Made by a program: the position numbers and the translations under genes
Assembly (NCBI RefSeq): GCF_009901565.1
Contig: NZ_WXEW01000011.1
Span: 248,001-312,000 of the forward strand
From: Herbidospora solisilvae
Lineage (GTDB): Bacteria; Actinomycetota; Actinomycetes; Streptosporangiales; Streptosporangiaceae
Reading direction: 5' to 3'
DNA length: 64,000 bases
Notes under the pieces: generated by a model
Told to the model about the DNA's origin: nothing
The model's database searches: none
The model's input: the letters and a program-made list of their open reading frames with translations, nothing else
Shown: positions 19,852 through 29,257 of the stretch, piece after piece
Position numbering within the stretch: the first letter of the stretch is position 1
Layout of the letters: each line of letters begins with the position of its first letter

Positions 19852-20829
19852 TCAGGTGTGCGGAGACACCACGTCCCGTCTGCGGCGGAGCAGCATGGCC
19901 CACCGTCCGTGGGGACCGACCGCCCGGCCTGCGACACGGGTCGCGGTGACCTCGGTTCCGGGTTCCTCAACGGCCATCGCCGCCAGAAGGTATTGCGAGC
20001 CTTCGACGCGCTCGGCGGAGGGCTCTGGCCACAGGTCGAGCGCGGCGCATACAGAAGGTAGCACTGTGTAAGCGGCCTGTAGGTAGCCTCGGGCACTTGG
20101 ATGGAATCGATCGGGTCCGAACATTTCTGTCGGATTTGTCATGAACGAGGGTCCGAGCAGGTCGGCGAAGCTGACCGTGCGCCCGCCCGCCTCGATCACC
20201 CCGATCGTCTGCGCCGCGGCGAGCTGACGGCTCCACCGGCGGGTCACCCAGCGCAACGGCTGGGCGATCGGCCGGACCGTGCCGAGATCCGGGCAGGTGC
20301 CCACCACCACCTGCGCGCCCGACTCGCGCAGCCGCCGGACGGCGTCCTGGAGGTGGCGGACCGCGGTGGCCGGGCGGGTCTGGGTGGTGACGTCGTTGGC
20401 GCCGATGAAGATCACCGCGATGTCGGGACGGGCGTCGAGGGCGCGGTCGACCTGGGCGTCGAGGTCGCGGGAGATGGCCCCGGAGCGGCCGACGACGGTC
20501 AGCCGCACCGGCCGCTCGGCCACCGAGGCCAGGCCGAGGGCCAGGTTCACGCCGGGGGTGTCCTTCGGGTCGGTCATGCCGAGGCCGACGGAGGTCGAGT
20601 CGCCCAGCACGGCCATGGAGATCGGCTCGCCGGACTGGTCGCCGTAGACGCCGTCGGAGGGCGGGCCGTCCTCGGAGACCGGGCGGCCGACGATGCGGCG
20701 GGCGACCATGGCCTCGGCCAGCAGGAGCGCGTAGGTCGCCGCGCCGAGGGCAGTCACCCCGCCCCCGCCCAGCGCCGCCGCCGTCGCGATGCGCCTGGCG
20801 GCCCGTGCCGCACCCGGAGTCCAGATCAC
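19852..20829 (-). CDS. SGNH/GDSL hydrolase
   Basis: 325 residues from GTG 20829. One N-terminal membrane or signal segment (about residues 12-37) precedes the hydrolase. Block I is AVLGDSTSVGLG with the nucleophile Ser, block III is IFIGANDVT, and block V is DRFHPSARGY with catalytic Asp and His. Full-length secreted or membrane-anchored actinomycete SGNH esterase; possible substrates include acyl groups on lipids or cell-wall polymers. The C-terminal 60 residues are a polar extension. It is divergent from the cystathionine beta-synthase gene. Confidence 0.9.
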   Translation of the reverse strand: MIWTPGAARAARRIATAAALGGGGVTALGAATYALLLAEAMVARRIVGRPVSEDGPPSDGVYGDQSGEPISMAVLGDSTSVGLGMTDPKDTPGVNLALGLASVAERPVRLTVVGRSGAISRDLDAQVDRALDARPDIAVIFIGANDVTTQTRPATAVRHLQDAVRRLRESGAQVVVGTCPDLGTVRPIAQPLRWVTRRWSRQLAAAQTIGVIEAGGRTVSFADLLGPSFMTNPTEMFGPDRFHPSARGYLQAAYTVLPSVCAALDLWPEPSAERVEGSQYLLAAMAVEEPGTEVTATRVAGRAVGPHGRWAMLLRRRRDVVSPHT

Positions 20830-20948
20830 CGGCCCAACCCCCTATACGGTGTGAGGTGAAAACTAGCCGAGCCCCGGTCACCCCCTTGGGGCTGAGGCAG
20901 CCGTCCGGCCGACAAAGCTTCGGCAAAGAACACAAGGTGGTTCTCGCG

Positions 20949-22319
20949 GTGCGCGTACACGACTCGCTGATCGAGCTGATGGGGAACACCCCGCTCGTGA
21001 GGCTCCGCAAGGTGACGGCGGGCGCGCCGGCGCAGGTGCTGGCGAAGGTCGAATACTTCAACCCCGGCGGCTCGGTCAAAGACCGCATCGCCCTGCGCAT
21101 GGTCGAGGCGGCCGAGCGCAGCGGCGCGCTGAAGCCGGGTGGCACGATCGTCGAGCCGACCTCGGGCAACACCGGGGTCGGGCTGGCCATCGTGGCGCAG
21201 GAGAAGGGCTACAAGTGCCTGTTCGTCTGCCCCGACAAGGTCGCCAACGACAAGATCGCCGTCCTCCGCGCCTACGGCGCCGAGGTCGTGGTCTGCCCGA
21301 CGGCCGTCTCGCCCGACCACCCCGACTCCTACTACTCGGTCTCCGACCGCCTCGCGCGTGAGGTCCCGAACGCCTGGAAGCCCGACCAGTACAGCAACCC
21401 CGAGAACCCGGCCAGCCACTACCACTCGACCGGCCCGGAGATCTGGGAGCAGACCGAGGGCCGGATCACCCACTTCGTGGCGGGCGTCGGCACCGGCGGC
21501 ACGATCAGCGGCACCGGCCGCTACCTCAAGGAGATCTCCGACGGCCGGGTGAAGATCATCGGCGCCGACCCCGAGGGCTCGGTCTACTCGGGCGGCACCG
21601 GCCGTCCCTACCTGGTCGAGGGCGTCGGCGAGGACATCTGGCCGGCCACCTACGACACCACCATCTGCGACGAGATCATCGCGGTCTCCGACCGTGACTC
21701 GTTCGGCATGACCCGGCGGCTGGCCCGTGAGGAGGCGCTACTGGTCGGCGGCTCGTGCGGGATGGCCACGGTCGCGGCGGTGCGGGTGGCCCGCAACGCC
21801 GGCCCCGACGACGTCGTGGTGGTGCTGCTGCCCGACAGCGGACGCGGCTACCTGTCCAAGATCTTCAACGACGAGTGGATGGCCGACTACGGCTTCCTGT
21901 CCACGGCGGCCGACGAACACGCCGTCGGCGAGGTGCTCGGGCGCAAGGGCGGGGTGCTGCCCCAGTTCGTCCACGTGCACCCCCATGAGACCGTGTCCAC
22001 GGCCATCGCGATCATGCGCGAGTACGGCGTCTCCCAGCTTCCCGTCATGAAGGAGGAGCCGCCGGTCATGGCCGCCGAGGTGGTCGGCTCGATCGTCGAG
22101 CGCGACCTGCTCGACGGCCTCTACCGGGGCAAGGTGCACGCCGACGACCCGCTGGGCGACCACATGTCGGCCCCGCTGCCGATGGTCGGCTCCGGCGAGG
22201 CGGTGGCCCGGGCGATCGAGGCGCTGGAGAAGGCCGACGCCGCGGTCGTGCTCGAAGACGGCAAGCCCGCCGGCCTCGTGACCAGGCAGGACCTGCTCGC
22301 CTTCCTATCGGGCCGGTAG
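20949..22319 (+). CDS. cbs: Cystathionine beta-synthase
   Basis: 456 residues from GTG 20949, chosen because AAGGTGG lies eight bases upstream and the protein then begins VRVHDSLIELMGNTPLVRL. PLP fold II: Lys44 in NPGGSVKDR, EPTSGNTGVGLA, and the phosphate loop GVGTGGTISGTGRYL. Two CBS domains at the C-terminus (about 330-450: VHVHPHETVSTAIAIMREYGVSQLPV, MVGSGEAVARAIEALEKADAAVV) are the regulatory Bateman module. It joins serine and homocysteine to cystathionine. With the cystathionine gamma-synthase at 23751 it forms a transsulfuration locus. It overlaps the convergent kinase gene by 15 bases. Confidence 0.95.
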   Translation: MRVHDSLIELMGNTPLVRLRKVTAGAPAQVLAKVEYFNPGGSVKDRIALRMVEAAERSGALKPGGTIVEPTSGNTGVGLAIVAQEKGYKCLFVCPDKVANDKIAVLRAYGAEVVVCPTAVSPDHPDSYYSVSDRLAREVPNAWKPDQYSNPENPASHYHSTGPEIWEQTEGRITHFVAGVGTGGTISGTGRYLKEISDGRVKIIGADPEGSVYSGGTGRPYLVEGVGEDIWPATYDTTICDEIIAVSDRDSFGMTRRLAREEALLVGGSCGMATVAAVRVARNAGPDDVVVVLLPDSGRGYLSKIFNDEWMADYGFLSTAADEHAVGEVLGRKGGVLPQFVHVHPHETVSTAIAIMREYGVSQLPVMKEEPPVMAAEVVGSIVERDLLDGLYRGKVHADDPLGDHMSAPLPMVGSGEAVARAIEALEKADAAVVLEDGKPAGLVTRQDLLAFLSGR

Positions 22320-23465
22320 GGGCAGCTCCGCGGCCACTTCCCACAGGTGCCCGGCCACCGGGCCGGCGACGAGGTGGCCGCCCATGGTCTCGACGCGTTC
22401 GGCCATGCCGATCAGCCCGAAGCCGCCGCCGAGCCGCGACAGGCGCGGGTCGGCGGCCGACAGGGGGTTGGCGACGCGGAGCCGCACCGAGTCCTCGAAC
22501 GTGGTCAGCCGCACCTCCACCCACGGCGTGTGCGGGGCGTGGCGGCGGATGTTGGTGAGCGACTCGGTCAGCACCCGGTGCAGCGTGGTCAGCACCTCCG
22601 GGGCCAGGGTCAGCGACGCGACGCCCGGCCCGAGGTCGAACGTGGCGGCCGGGGAGAACTGGCCGACCATCTTCCGCAGGTCGTCGAGGGTGACGCCGAC
22701 GTTGCGGGTGGCGTGGTCGTCGGCCCGCAGCACGCCGACGAGGCGGCGCATCGAGGTCAGCGCCTCGCTCCCGGCACCGGCGATGGCGTCGAGCGCCGGG
22801 AGCACCGCCTCGGGGTTGGTCTCGCCGACGGTCCGGGCGGCCTGGGCCTGGACGACGATGCCGGTGATGTGGTGGGCGACCAGGTCGTGCAGCTCCCGGG
22901 CGAGTTCCAGGCGCTCGCCCCTCCTGACCCGCTCCTCCCCGATCTTGCGGCGCTCCTGCTGGACGCGCAGGTAGCCGCCGATCCCGGCGCCCACGGCCCA
23001 TCCGAGCAGGTAGACGATCGTGGCCGCCTGGGTGGCCGCGTTCGCGTAGCCGTTCTCCGGCCCCTCGAACCGGAGTGCCGGGAGGCTGATCAGCACCACC
23101 AGGATGCCGACGGAGAGCACGACGGCGTTCCTGATCGGCTCCACCCGGCGCAGCACGGTGATCGTCAGCACCATGAACGCCCCGGCCTCGGTGAACCCCA
23201 CCGCCCGCAGGTCGGGCGCCCCGGCCACGACCGCCGACAGCACCAGCGACGCCGCGCTCAGCGCGACCGCCACCAGCCAGGTCCGGCGCTTGCGCAGCAC
23301 CACCGCCAGGATGCCGACGCCTCCGCCGATGACGCAGACGAGCGCCCCCGTGGCGTCGGCCGGCGCCGTCGTCAGGATGGTGTCGAACACCCAGAGCAGT
23401 CCGAGCAGGCCGAGCAGCGCGATCTCGCCGGCCCGCTGCGTCCAGGTGCTGAGTCGTTCCCACAC
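22305..23465 (-). CDS. Histidine kinase of the NarL/DesK type, orphan
   Basis: 386 residues from GTG 23465. TAGCCT stands eight bases before it, so a leaderless start is plausible; an ATG at 23543 would add 26 residues. Five to six membrane segments in residues about 15-180, then HisKA_3 with the phosphoacceptor in ELARELHDLVAHHITGIVVQ. A HATPase with TESLTNIRRHA (N box) and GGFGLIGMAERVE (G box) follows. Such kinases normally sit beside a LuxR-type response regulator, but none is present in either direction here. Confidence 0.9.
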   Translation of the reverse strand: MWERLSTWTQRAGEIALLGLLGLLWVFDTILTTAPADATGALVCVIGGGVGILAVVLRKRRTWLVAVALSAASLVLSAVVAGAPDLRAVGFTEAGAFMVLTITVLRRVEPIRNAVVLSVGILVVLISLPALRFEGPENGYANAATQAATIVYLLGWAVGAGIGGYLRVQQERRKIGEERVRRGERLELARELHDLVAHHITGIVVQAQAARTVGETNPEAVLPALDAIAGAGSEALTSMRRLVGVLRADDHATRNVGVTLDDLRKMVGQFSPAATFDLGPGVASLTLAPEVLTTLHRVLTESLTNIRRHAPHTPWVEVRLTTFEDSVRLRVANPLSAADPRLSRLGGGFGLIGMAERVETMGGHLVAGPVAGHLWEVAAELPLPAR

Positions 23466-23598
23466 GATCGCAGAGGCTACGACGAAAGGGGTAGACCGGA
23501 CATCGGCCGATCGGCCGACCCCGGCACGGCGAACCGTTCCCATGGGCGAGATGAAGACGAATGTCCGTCTTGTTCCATTGAGAGTGGAGGTGGTCACC

Positions 23599-23733
23599 AT
23601 GACCGTGATCGCAATCGCCCTGGTGGCGTTAGGCCTGGTGCTCGTCGGTGTGCTGGCGCTCGCCGACCCCGTCCTGCTCTCGCGCTTCGAGGAGTCGGAC
23701 TTCGGAACGAAGGAAAAGCAGAAGGCGGCCTAG
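23599..23733 (+). CDS. Small single-pass membrane protein with a TTA codon
   Basis: 44 residues from ATG 23599 behind GTGGAGG at the right spacing. One hydrophobic segment (about 3-23) is followed by a charged tail (ADPVLLSRFEESDFGTKEK). Codon 11 is TTA (23629-23631), very rare in this genome type. No family recognised. It sits 17 bases before the cystathionine gamma-synthase gene, but that gene appears to have its own promoter box overlapping this stop. Confidence 0.6.
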   Translation: MTVIAIALVALGLVLVGVLALADPVLLSRFEESDFGTKEKQKAA

Positions 23734-23750
23734 CCGATACGCTCGACACC

Positions 23751-24890
23751 ATGACTGAAGGCTTCGAAACCCTGGCCATCCACGCCGGGCAGGAACCCGA
23801 CTCGCTGACCGGGGCCGTGGTCCCGCCCATCTACGCCGTCTCGACGTACAAGCAGGACGGCGTGGGCGGGCTGCGAGGCGGATACGAATACAGCCGCTCG
23901 GCGAATCCGACCCGGACCGCCCTCGAGTCGTGCCTGGCCGCCCTCGAAGGCGGCGTGCGCGGGCTGGCGTTCGCCTCGGGTCTCGCCGCCGAAGACACCC
24001 TGCTCCGGACGGTCTGCCGGCCGGGCGACCACGTGATCATCCCCGACGACGCCTACGGCGGCACCTACCGGCTGTTCGCCAAGGTGCTGGAGCGCTGGGG
24101 CCTGGCCTACGACCCCGTCCCGCTCGGCGACGCCGCCGCGGTGCGCGCCGCGATGCGGCCCGAGACCAAGGTGATCTGGGTCGAGACGCCGACGAACCCG
24201 CTGCTCGGCATCGCCGACATCGAGCGGTTGGCCTCCATCGCCCACGACGGCGGCGCGCTGCTCGTGGTCGACAACACCTTCGCCTCGCCCTACCTGCAGC
24301 AGCCGCTGGCCCTCGGCGCCGACGTGGTCGTCCACTCGACGACCAAGTACGTCGGCGGCCACTCCGACGTCATCGGCGGCGCGCTGGTCGCCCGCGACGT
24401 CGCCCTCGGCGAGGAGCTCACCTACCACCAGAACGCCATGGGCGCGGTGGCCGGGCCGTTCGACGCGTGGCTGACGCTGCGCGGCGTGAAGACCCTCGGA
24501 GTGCGCATGGACCGCCACTGCGACAACGCCGAGCGGGTGGTCGACCTGCTGCTCTCCCACCCGAAGGTGATCGAGGTCTTCTACCCGGGCATCGAGCGCC
24601 ACCCCGGCCACGAGATCGCGGCCAAGCAGATGAAGCGCTTCGGCGGCATGGTGTCGTTCCGGGTCGCGGGCGGCGAGCAGGCGGCCGTCGACGTGTGCGA
24701 CCGGGCCCGGCTGTTCACCCTCGGCGAGTCGCTCGGCGGCGTCGAGTCGCTGATCGAGCACCCCGGCCGGATGACCCACGCGAGCGCGGCGGGCTCGCCG
24801 CTGGAGGTTCCGGCCGACCTGGTGCGTCTGTCGGTGGGCATCGAGACCGTCGGGGACCTCCTCGACGATCTCTCCCAGGCCCTCGGCTGA
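23751..24890 (+). CDS. metB: Cystathionine gamma-synthase
   Basis: 379 residues from ATG 23751. TACGCT ends exactly seven bases before the ATG, with no ribosome site, so a leaderless transcript is likely. Cys/Met-metabolism PLP family: YEYSRSANPTR at the start, LAFASGLAAEDTLL, PTNPLLG, VVDNTFASPY, and the PLP Lys (about 199) in HSTTKYVGGHSD. GESLGGVESLIEHP and RLSVGIE complete the signature. It makes cystathionine from an O-acyl homoserine and cysteine; gamma-lyase activity cannot be excluded from sequence. The end is four bases from a convergent membrane gene. Confidence 0.92.
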   Translation: MTEGFETLAIHAGQEPDSLTGAVVPPIYAVSTYKQDGVGGLRGGYEYSRSANPTRTALESCLAALEGGVRGLAFASGLAAEDTLLRTVCRPGDHVIIPDDAYGGTYRLFAKVLERWGLAYDPVPLGDAAAVRAAMRPETKVIWVETPTNPLLGIADIERLASIAHDGGALLVVDNTFASPYLQQPLALGADVVVHSTTKYVGGHSDVIGGALVARDVALGEELTYHQNAMGAVAGPFDAWLTLRGVKTLGVRMDRHCDNAERVVDLLLSHPKVIEVFYPGIERHPGHEIAAKQMKRFGGMVSFRVAGGEQAAVDVCDRARLFTLGESLGGVESLIEHPGRMTHASAAGSPLEVPADLVRLSVGIETVGDLLDDLSQALG

Positions 24891-24894
24891 TCCC

Positions 24895-25326
24895 CTACGG
24901 GTTGAAGAACACCATCAGGACGAGGATCACCAGCCAGATCAGGGCGACGATGCCGCCCAGCGCGGCGATGCGCGCCACCTGGACCTTCCCGTCGTCGGAC
25001 GGGTCGTCGTTCTCCAGAGCGGCGATCGCCTTCTTCGTGTCGCGGTCGATGATGACGAGCATCACGGCCGCGACTATGAACAGCGTCATGGATACGGTCA
25101 GGTAGACCTCTCCCAGGTTGCTGCCCCCGAGCAGCAGACCGAAGAGGAAGACACCCAGGGTCAGCAGGCCGAACACCCGGCCCATCCGCTTCAGATATCG
25201 CAGGACGTTCAGGTCCTGCTTGCGGATGTAGCGCGGGATCGAGCTCGTGACGACGGTCAGCGGGCCGATCGCGAAGATGGCGAAGGCGATGTGCAGCCAG
25301 AGCAGCAGCTTGTCGAGGAACGACAT
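24895..25326 (-). CDS. Four-helix membrane protein, DUF2269-like
   Basis: 143 residues from ATG 25326. TAGCCT stands seven bases upstream, the leaderless pattern. Four hydrophobic segments: about 7-25, 50-70, 75-95 and 120-141. The first contains KLLLWLHIAFAIFAIGP, like the N-terminus of DUF2269 proteins. A charged loop (DRDTKKAIAALENDDPSDDGK) separates segments three and four. No catalytic motif. The function is unknown. Confidence 0.75.
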   Translation of the reverse strand: MSFLDKLLLWLHIAFAIFAIGPLTVVTSSIPRYIRKQDLNVLRYLKRMGRVFGLLTLGVFLFGLLLGGSNLGEVYLTVSMTLFIVAAVMLVIIDRDTKKAIAALENDDPSDDGKVQVARIAALGGIVALIWLVILVLMVFFNP

Positions 25327-25352
25327 GCGCCGAAGGCTATCGCGATCACGCC

Positions 25353-25601
25353 TCACACCGTCAGGGTGTCGTCGACCTTCGCGCATGTCGGGCAGGCCTG
25401 CTCGGGGTGGATCACACAAGCGGTGTGGTCCACGTTGAGTCCGAGCATGCGCCGCGACAACGACGACAGGGCGCTCTGGGGGCTGAGGGTGAGGCTGCGC
25501 CGGCGGTCCTCCCGCTTGATGCTGTGCACCACGAGGGCGAAGCCCGCCAGGGCGCCGAAGGCGAGCAGGAGTGAGACGACGAGGATGAAACTGGACAACA
25601 T
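25353..25601 (-). CDS. Small membrane protein with C-terminal CxxC-type motif
   Basis: 82 residues from ATG 25601 behind TTGGAG. One membrane segment (about 3-24), then a basic region (VHSIKREDRRRSL) and a C-terminal Cys cluster (CVIHPEQACPTC) that could bind a metal. No family recognised. It is only 26 bases upstream of the DUF2269-like gene, which has its own promoter-like box. Bases 25602-25719 contain no gene. Confidence 0.6.
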   Translation of the reverse strand: MLSSFILVVSLLLAFGALAGFALVVHSIKREDRRRSLTLSPQSALSSLSRRMLGLNVDHTACVIHPEQACPTCAKVDDTLTV

Positions 25602-25719
25602 GTGCGCGACTCCAATCGCTGCGGTGCATCGCACGTTATGAGGTCGCGCGGCCGCCCGGTTGTGAGGCGCCGGACAGGGTGATCTCACCTGTTGTTAGAC
25701 CGATATCACCCTTCGTCCA

Positions 25720-27666
25720 CTATGACCGTCGGCGTGCTCGCAGGAAGTCGCTGACGACGTACTCACCGAGTTTGTCGACGTTGGGGGCGAACACCCGGCC
25801 GCCGTTGCGCCGCGCGACCTCGTCCACGAACGCCCTGAGCCGTTCGTCGGCGGCCAGCATGAAGACGTTGAGCGTGGCCCGGCGGCGGGTCATCTTGTCC
25901 ACCTCGGCCAGCGTCAGCTCCAGAGTCTCCCTCGACGGGGGCCACTCGAACTGCGGGGTGCCGTCGCGCATCAGGTGGGCGGTCGGCTCGCCGTCGGTGA
26001 CGACCAGGACGACCGGCTCGAAGTCGGGGTGGCGGTCGAGGTGGCGGCCCGCGATCAGCAGCGCGTGGTGCAGGTTGGTGCCCTGGACCATGTCCCATTC
26101 GAGGCCGGCCAGTTCGTCGGGCTGGAGCACCCGGGCGTAGTTGGAGAAGCCGATGATCTGCACCGAGTCCTGCGGGAACTTCGAGGCCACCAGCGCCTGG
26201 AGGGCCAGCGCGGTCTGCTTGGCCGCCGCCCAGGTGCCGCGCAGCGCCATCGAATAGGACAGGTCGACCAGCAGGCAGACGGCCGCGGCCGACCGCCTTT
26301 CGGTTTCGGCCACCTCGAAATCGTCCACCGACAGGGTCACCGGGCTGCCGCCGCCCCGGCGCACCCCGTTGATCACCGTGCGGACCACGTCGATCGGCTG
26401 CTCGTCGCCGAAGCGCCACGGCCGGGTCGAGCCGGTCAGCTCTCCGGCGGCCCCGGCGTCGTGCTGGTCGTGGTCGCCGCGGCGGGTGCTCTCAAGCGAG
26501 TTGAAGACCCGGCGCAGCGCGGTCTCGCCGAGGCGGCGGACCGCCTTCGGGGTGAGCTCCAGCTTGCCGCGGTTGCGGCGCAGGTAGCCCTGCTGCTCCA
26601 GCTCGCGCTCGATCTGCTTGAGGGCCTGCAGGTCGTCGACGGCCGAGCGGCCCAGCGCCCGGCGGATCGCCTCCTCGTCGACGTCGGACAGGCGCGCGCC
26701 CGGGTAGTCCTGGCGCAACGACGACTCCAGGTAGTTGAGGTCGGCCAACTCCTGGAGGGCGCTGACGGAGTCGCCCATGCTCATCGGCGACTCGCCGCTG
26801 ACCCGCTCGGCGGAGTTCCAGGCGAGGTCGGGGCGGCGGGTGTACAGGGAGTCGCCGAGGCGGCGCATCTGGTCGGCCAGGCCGCTGTCCTGGAGGGTCT
26901 GGTCCATCAGGCTCGCCAGTTCGGCGCGCTGCTGCGGGGTCATCGAGGCCAGCATGCGCTGGGCGGCGGCGGCCCGGCGGGCGAGCTGGTCGACCAGTTC
27001 CTCCAGGTTGCGCGGGTTCTCGGGGAACATGTCCCCGTAGTCGCGCATGAAGTCGTCGAAGTCCTGCTGGGTGTGCTCGCCCCGGGCGTCGCGGTCGAGC
27101 ATCTCGTTCAGCGCGGCCATCATCTGCCTGACCCGCTCCATCGCGGCCGGATCGGGGTTGGCCAGGGCGTCGCGCATGCCCTTGAACTGGCTGTCGAGCA
27201 CCTCGCGCCGCAGCAGGTCGCGCAGCTCCTCGAACGACCGGCGCGCCTGCGGCGACCGCCAGTCGTACTCCGACAGTTCCTGTACGGCCCTCGCGGTGTC
27301 GCCCGGCAGGTTGTCGAGCTGGGTCTCGCGGAAACGGGCGTCGTCGGACGGGTCGGGGAACAGCTCGGTGCGCTCCTGGTCGAGGGCGCGGTCGAGCAGC
27401 TCCCTGGCCTGCTCCAGGATCCCGTCGAGCCGGGTGTTCTGCCGCAGGTCCCGCCGGCGCTTGCGGACCTGCCGGAGCAGCTCCTCCAGGCCACGGCGGT
27501 CCGGCGCGTTGGGCAGCCCGCGTTTCAGCAGGTCACGCAGCGCGTCGAGCGGGGTCGAGCCCGACAGGATGGCGTCGCCCATCTCGTCGAGGGCGCCCCT
27601 GACGTCGTAGGGCGGCGCCAGGGGGTCGGGGCCGTCCTGGTATTCGCCGTACCGGTAGGAGGTCAC
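25720..27666 (-). CDS. VWA domain protein, partner of MoxR/ChlI-type ATPase
   Basis: 648 residues from GTG 27666. A long helical, Arg/Asp/Leu-rich N-terminal region (about 1-400) precedes a von Willebrand A domain whose MIDAS motif is DLSYSM (468-473), with VVLVVTDGEPTAHL downstream. The GTG overlaps the stop of the upstream AAA gene (GTGA), so the two are translationally coupled. AAA-VWA pairs work like the ChlI/ChlD halves of magnesium chelatase or MoxR-VWA chaperones, usually inserting metals or remodelling proteins. This pair corresponds in order and size to Mtb Rv0958-Rv0959. The client is unknown. Confidence 0.9.
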   Translation of the reverse strand: MTSYRYGEYQDGPDPLAPPYDVRGALDEMGDAILSGSTPLDALRDLLKRGLPNAPDRRGLEELLRQVRKRRRDLRQNTRLDGILEQARELLDRALDQERTELFPDPSDDARFRETQLDNLPGDTARAVQELSEYDWRSPQARRSFEELRDLLRREVLDSQFKGMRDALANPDPAAMERVRQMMAALNEMLDRDARGEHTQQDFDDFMRDYGDMFPENPRNLEELVDQLARRAAAAQRMLASMTPQQRAELASLMDQTLQDSGLADQMRRLGDSLYTRRPDLAWNSAERVSGESPMSMGDSVSALQELADLNYLESSLRQDYPGARLSDVDEEAIRRALGRSAVDDLQALKQIERELEQQGYLRRNRGKLELTPKAVRRLGETALRRVFNSLESTRRGDHDQHDAGAAGELTGSTRPWRFGDEQPIDVVRTVINGVRRGGGSPVTLSVDDFEVAETERRSAAAVCLLVDLSYSMALRGTWAAAKQTALALQALVASKFPQDSVQIIGFSNYARVLQPDELAGLEWDMVQGTNLHHALLIAGRHLDRHPDFEPVVLVVTDGEPTAHLMRDGTPQFEWPPSRETLELTLAEVDKMTRRRATLNVFMLAADERLRAFVDEVARRNGGRVFAPNVDKLGEYVVSDFLRARRRS

Positions 27667-29066
27667 GTGCGGTAGACCGCGGTGCCCGCGATGTCGTCCT
27701 TCGACAGGCGGCGCATCAGGTAGAGGCCTTCGAGGGCGAACTCCAGCGCGGCGGCGGCGTGGCCGGGGGACTCGTCGCCCTCGCCCATGCCGATCCGTGA
27801 CATGATCTTGGCGAGGCCCTCGACCCGGCCGATCCGGCGCAGCAGTTCGGTGGCGCCGACCAGCTCGCCCGACTCGATCTGGGCGCCCTGGGCGAACTTG
27901 TCGAGCAGCGGCGCGAGGTCCGCGCCGCCCAGGGTGCCGCGGAAGGTCTCGGCGGTGGCCCTCCGGAGCAGGTGGGCCAGCACCTCGATCTCCCGGCCCT
28001 CCTCGCTGACCTCGAACTCCACCTTGCCGCGCAGCGTGTGGACGATCCCCGGCAGGTCGCAGACCCGCGCCACCGGCAGATCCTCACCGGCCAGGGCGGC
28101 CCGCCGGACGGCCGAGGCGGCCGCGGTCTCGGCGGCGGCGATCGAGAAGCGGGCCGACACGCCCGACCGCGTGTCGACGGCGGACGACTCGCGGACCAGC
28201 CGGGTGAACCGGGCGATGATCTCCACCAGGTGGTCGGGCACGTCGGCGCCGATGTCGCCCATGGCCTCCTGACGGATCAGGACCAGCTCGTCGTCGACCG
28301 ACTTCGGGTAGTGGGTGCGCACCTCCGCCCCGAACCGGTCTTTCAGCGGCGTGATGATGCGGCCCCGGTTGGTGTAGTCCTCGGGGTTGGCGGAGGCGAT
28401 GAGCAGGACGTCCAGAGGAAGGCGCAGGTTGTAGCCGCGGACCTGGATGTCGCGCTCCTCCAGCACGTTGAGCAGCGCGACCTGGATGCGCTCGGCCAGG
28501 TCGGGCAGCTCGTTGACGGAGAAGACGCCCCGGTTGGTGCGCGGCACCAGGCCGTAGTGGACGGTCTCGGGGTCGCCCAGCGTGCGGCCTTCGGCGATCT
28601 TGATCGGGTCGACGTCGCCGATCAGGTCGCCGACCGAGGTGTCGGGGGTGGCGAGCTTCTCGCCGTAGCGCTCACTGCGGTGCTTCCAGGCGACGACGAT
28701 CTCGTCCTCGCCGAGCGCGCGGCAACGTCCGCAGACGGGTTCGTAGGGGTGGTCGTTGATCTCGCAGCCGGCGATGACCGGCGTCCACTCGTCGAGCAGC
28801 CCGACGACCGTGCGGATCAAGCGGGTCTTGCCCTGACCGCGTTCGCCGAGGAGCACGACGTCGTGCCCGGCGATCAGCGCGCGTTCGAGATGGGGCAGCA
28901 CGGAGTCGTCGAACCCGACGATGCCCGGGAACCTCGGCTCGCCGGCACGCAGCCTGGCCAGCAGGTTCTCGCGGATCTCGGCTTTGACTGTCCGGTGGAC
29001 ATGTCCGCTCTCGCGCAGTTCGCGCAGAGTGCTCAATGTCGGAGCAGGTGCTGGCGATTTGTGCAC
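27663..29066 (-). CDS. AAA+ ATPase of the MoxR/magnesium-chelatase ChlI type
   Basis: 467 residues from GTG 29066. TAGTCT stands seven bases upstream, no ribosome site, so leaderless. Walker A GERGQGKT (74-81), Walker B-type GVFSVNELPDL, and the sensor LLIASANPEDYTNRGRIITPLKDRFG typical of ChlI/MoxR. An insertion with three Cys (C101, C112, C115; CEINDHPYEPVCGRC) looks like a zinc knuckle and is not in classical ChlI. Forms an overlapping operon with the VWA gene. ATP-driven remodelling of an unknown client is inferred. It is divergent from the FIST gene. Confidence 0.9.
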   Translation of the reverse strand: MHKSPAPAPTLSTLRELRESGHVHRTVKAEIRENLLARLRAGEPRFPGIVGFDDSVLPHLERALIAGHDVVLLGERGQGKTRLIRTVVGLLDEWTPVIAGCEINDHPYEPVCGRCRALGEDEIVVAWKHRSERYGEKLATPDTSVGDLIGDVDPIKIAEGRTLGDPETVHYGLVPRTNRGVFSVNELPDLAERIQVALLNVLEERDIQVRGYNLRLPLDVLLIASANPEDYTNRGRIITPLKDRFGAEVRTHYPKSVDDELVLIRQEAMGDIGADVPDHLVEIIARFTRLVRESSAVDTRSGVSARFSIAAAETAAASAVRRAALAGEDLPVARVCDLPGIVHTLRGKVEFEVSEEGREIEVLAHLLRRATAETFRGTLGGADLAPLLDKFAQGAQIESGELVGATELLRRIGRVEGLAKIMSRIGMGEGDESPGHAAAALEFALEGLYLMRRLSKDDIAGTAVYRT

Positions 29067-29257
29067 GGGATCGAGACTACGTCGCGATTGGACTTCCAGG
29101 CACCCGATTGCCGCCACGAGCCAGATTCGGATCTTGACCATTGCGTGACGATCCGTACGCGTCGGCAACGTGCTACTGGGGAGAAACGGGGCATGAAGCC
29201 TATGCAAGACATCTACCCGAGATAGCGCGACTTGTCCGTAAAAGAGGGGGCGAGACG

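Noticed and set aside
20830-23750. SAM or B12 riboswitch ahead of cbs, metB or the B12 sensor gene
   Set aside because: None of the leaders has the conserved cores; the metB start looks leaderless and the B12 sensor gene has no leader at all.
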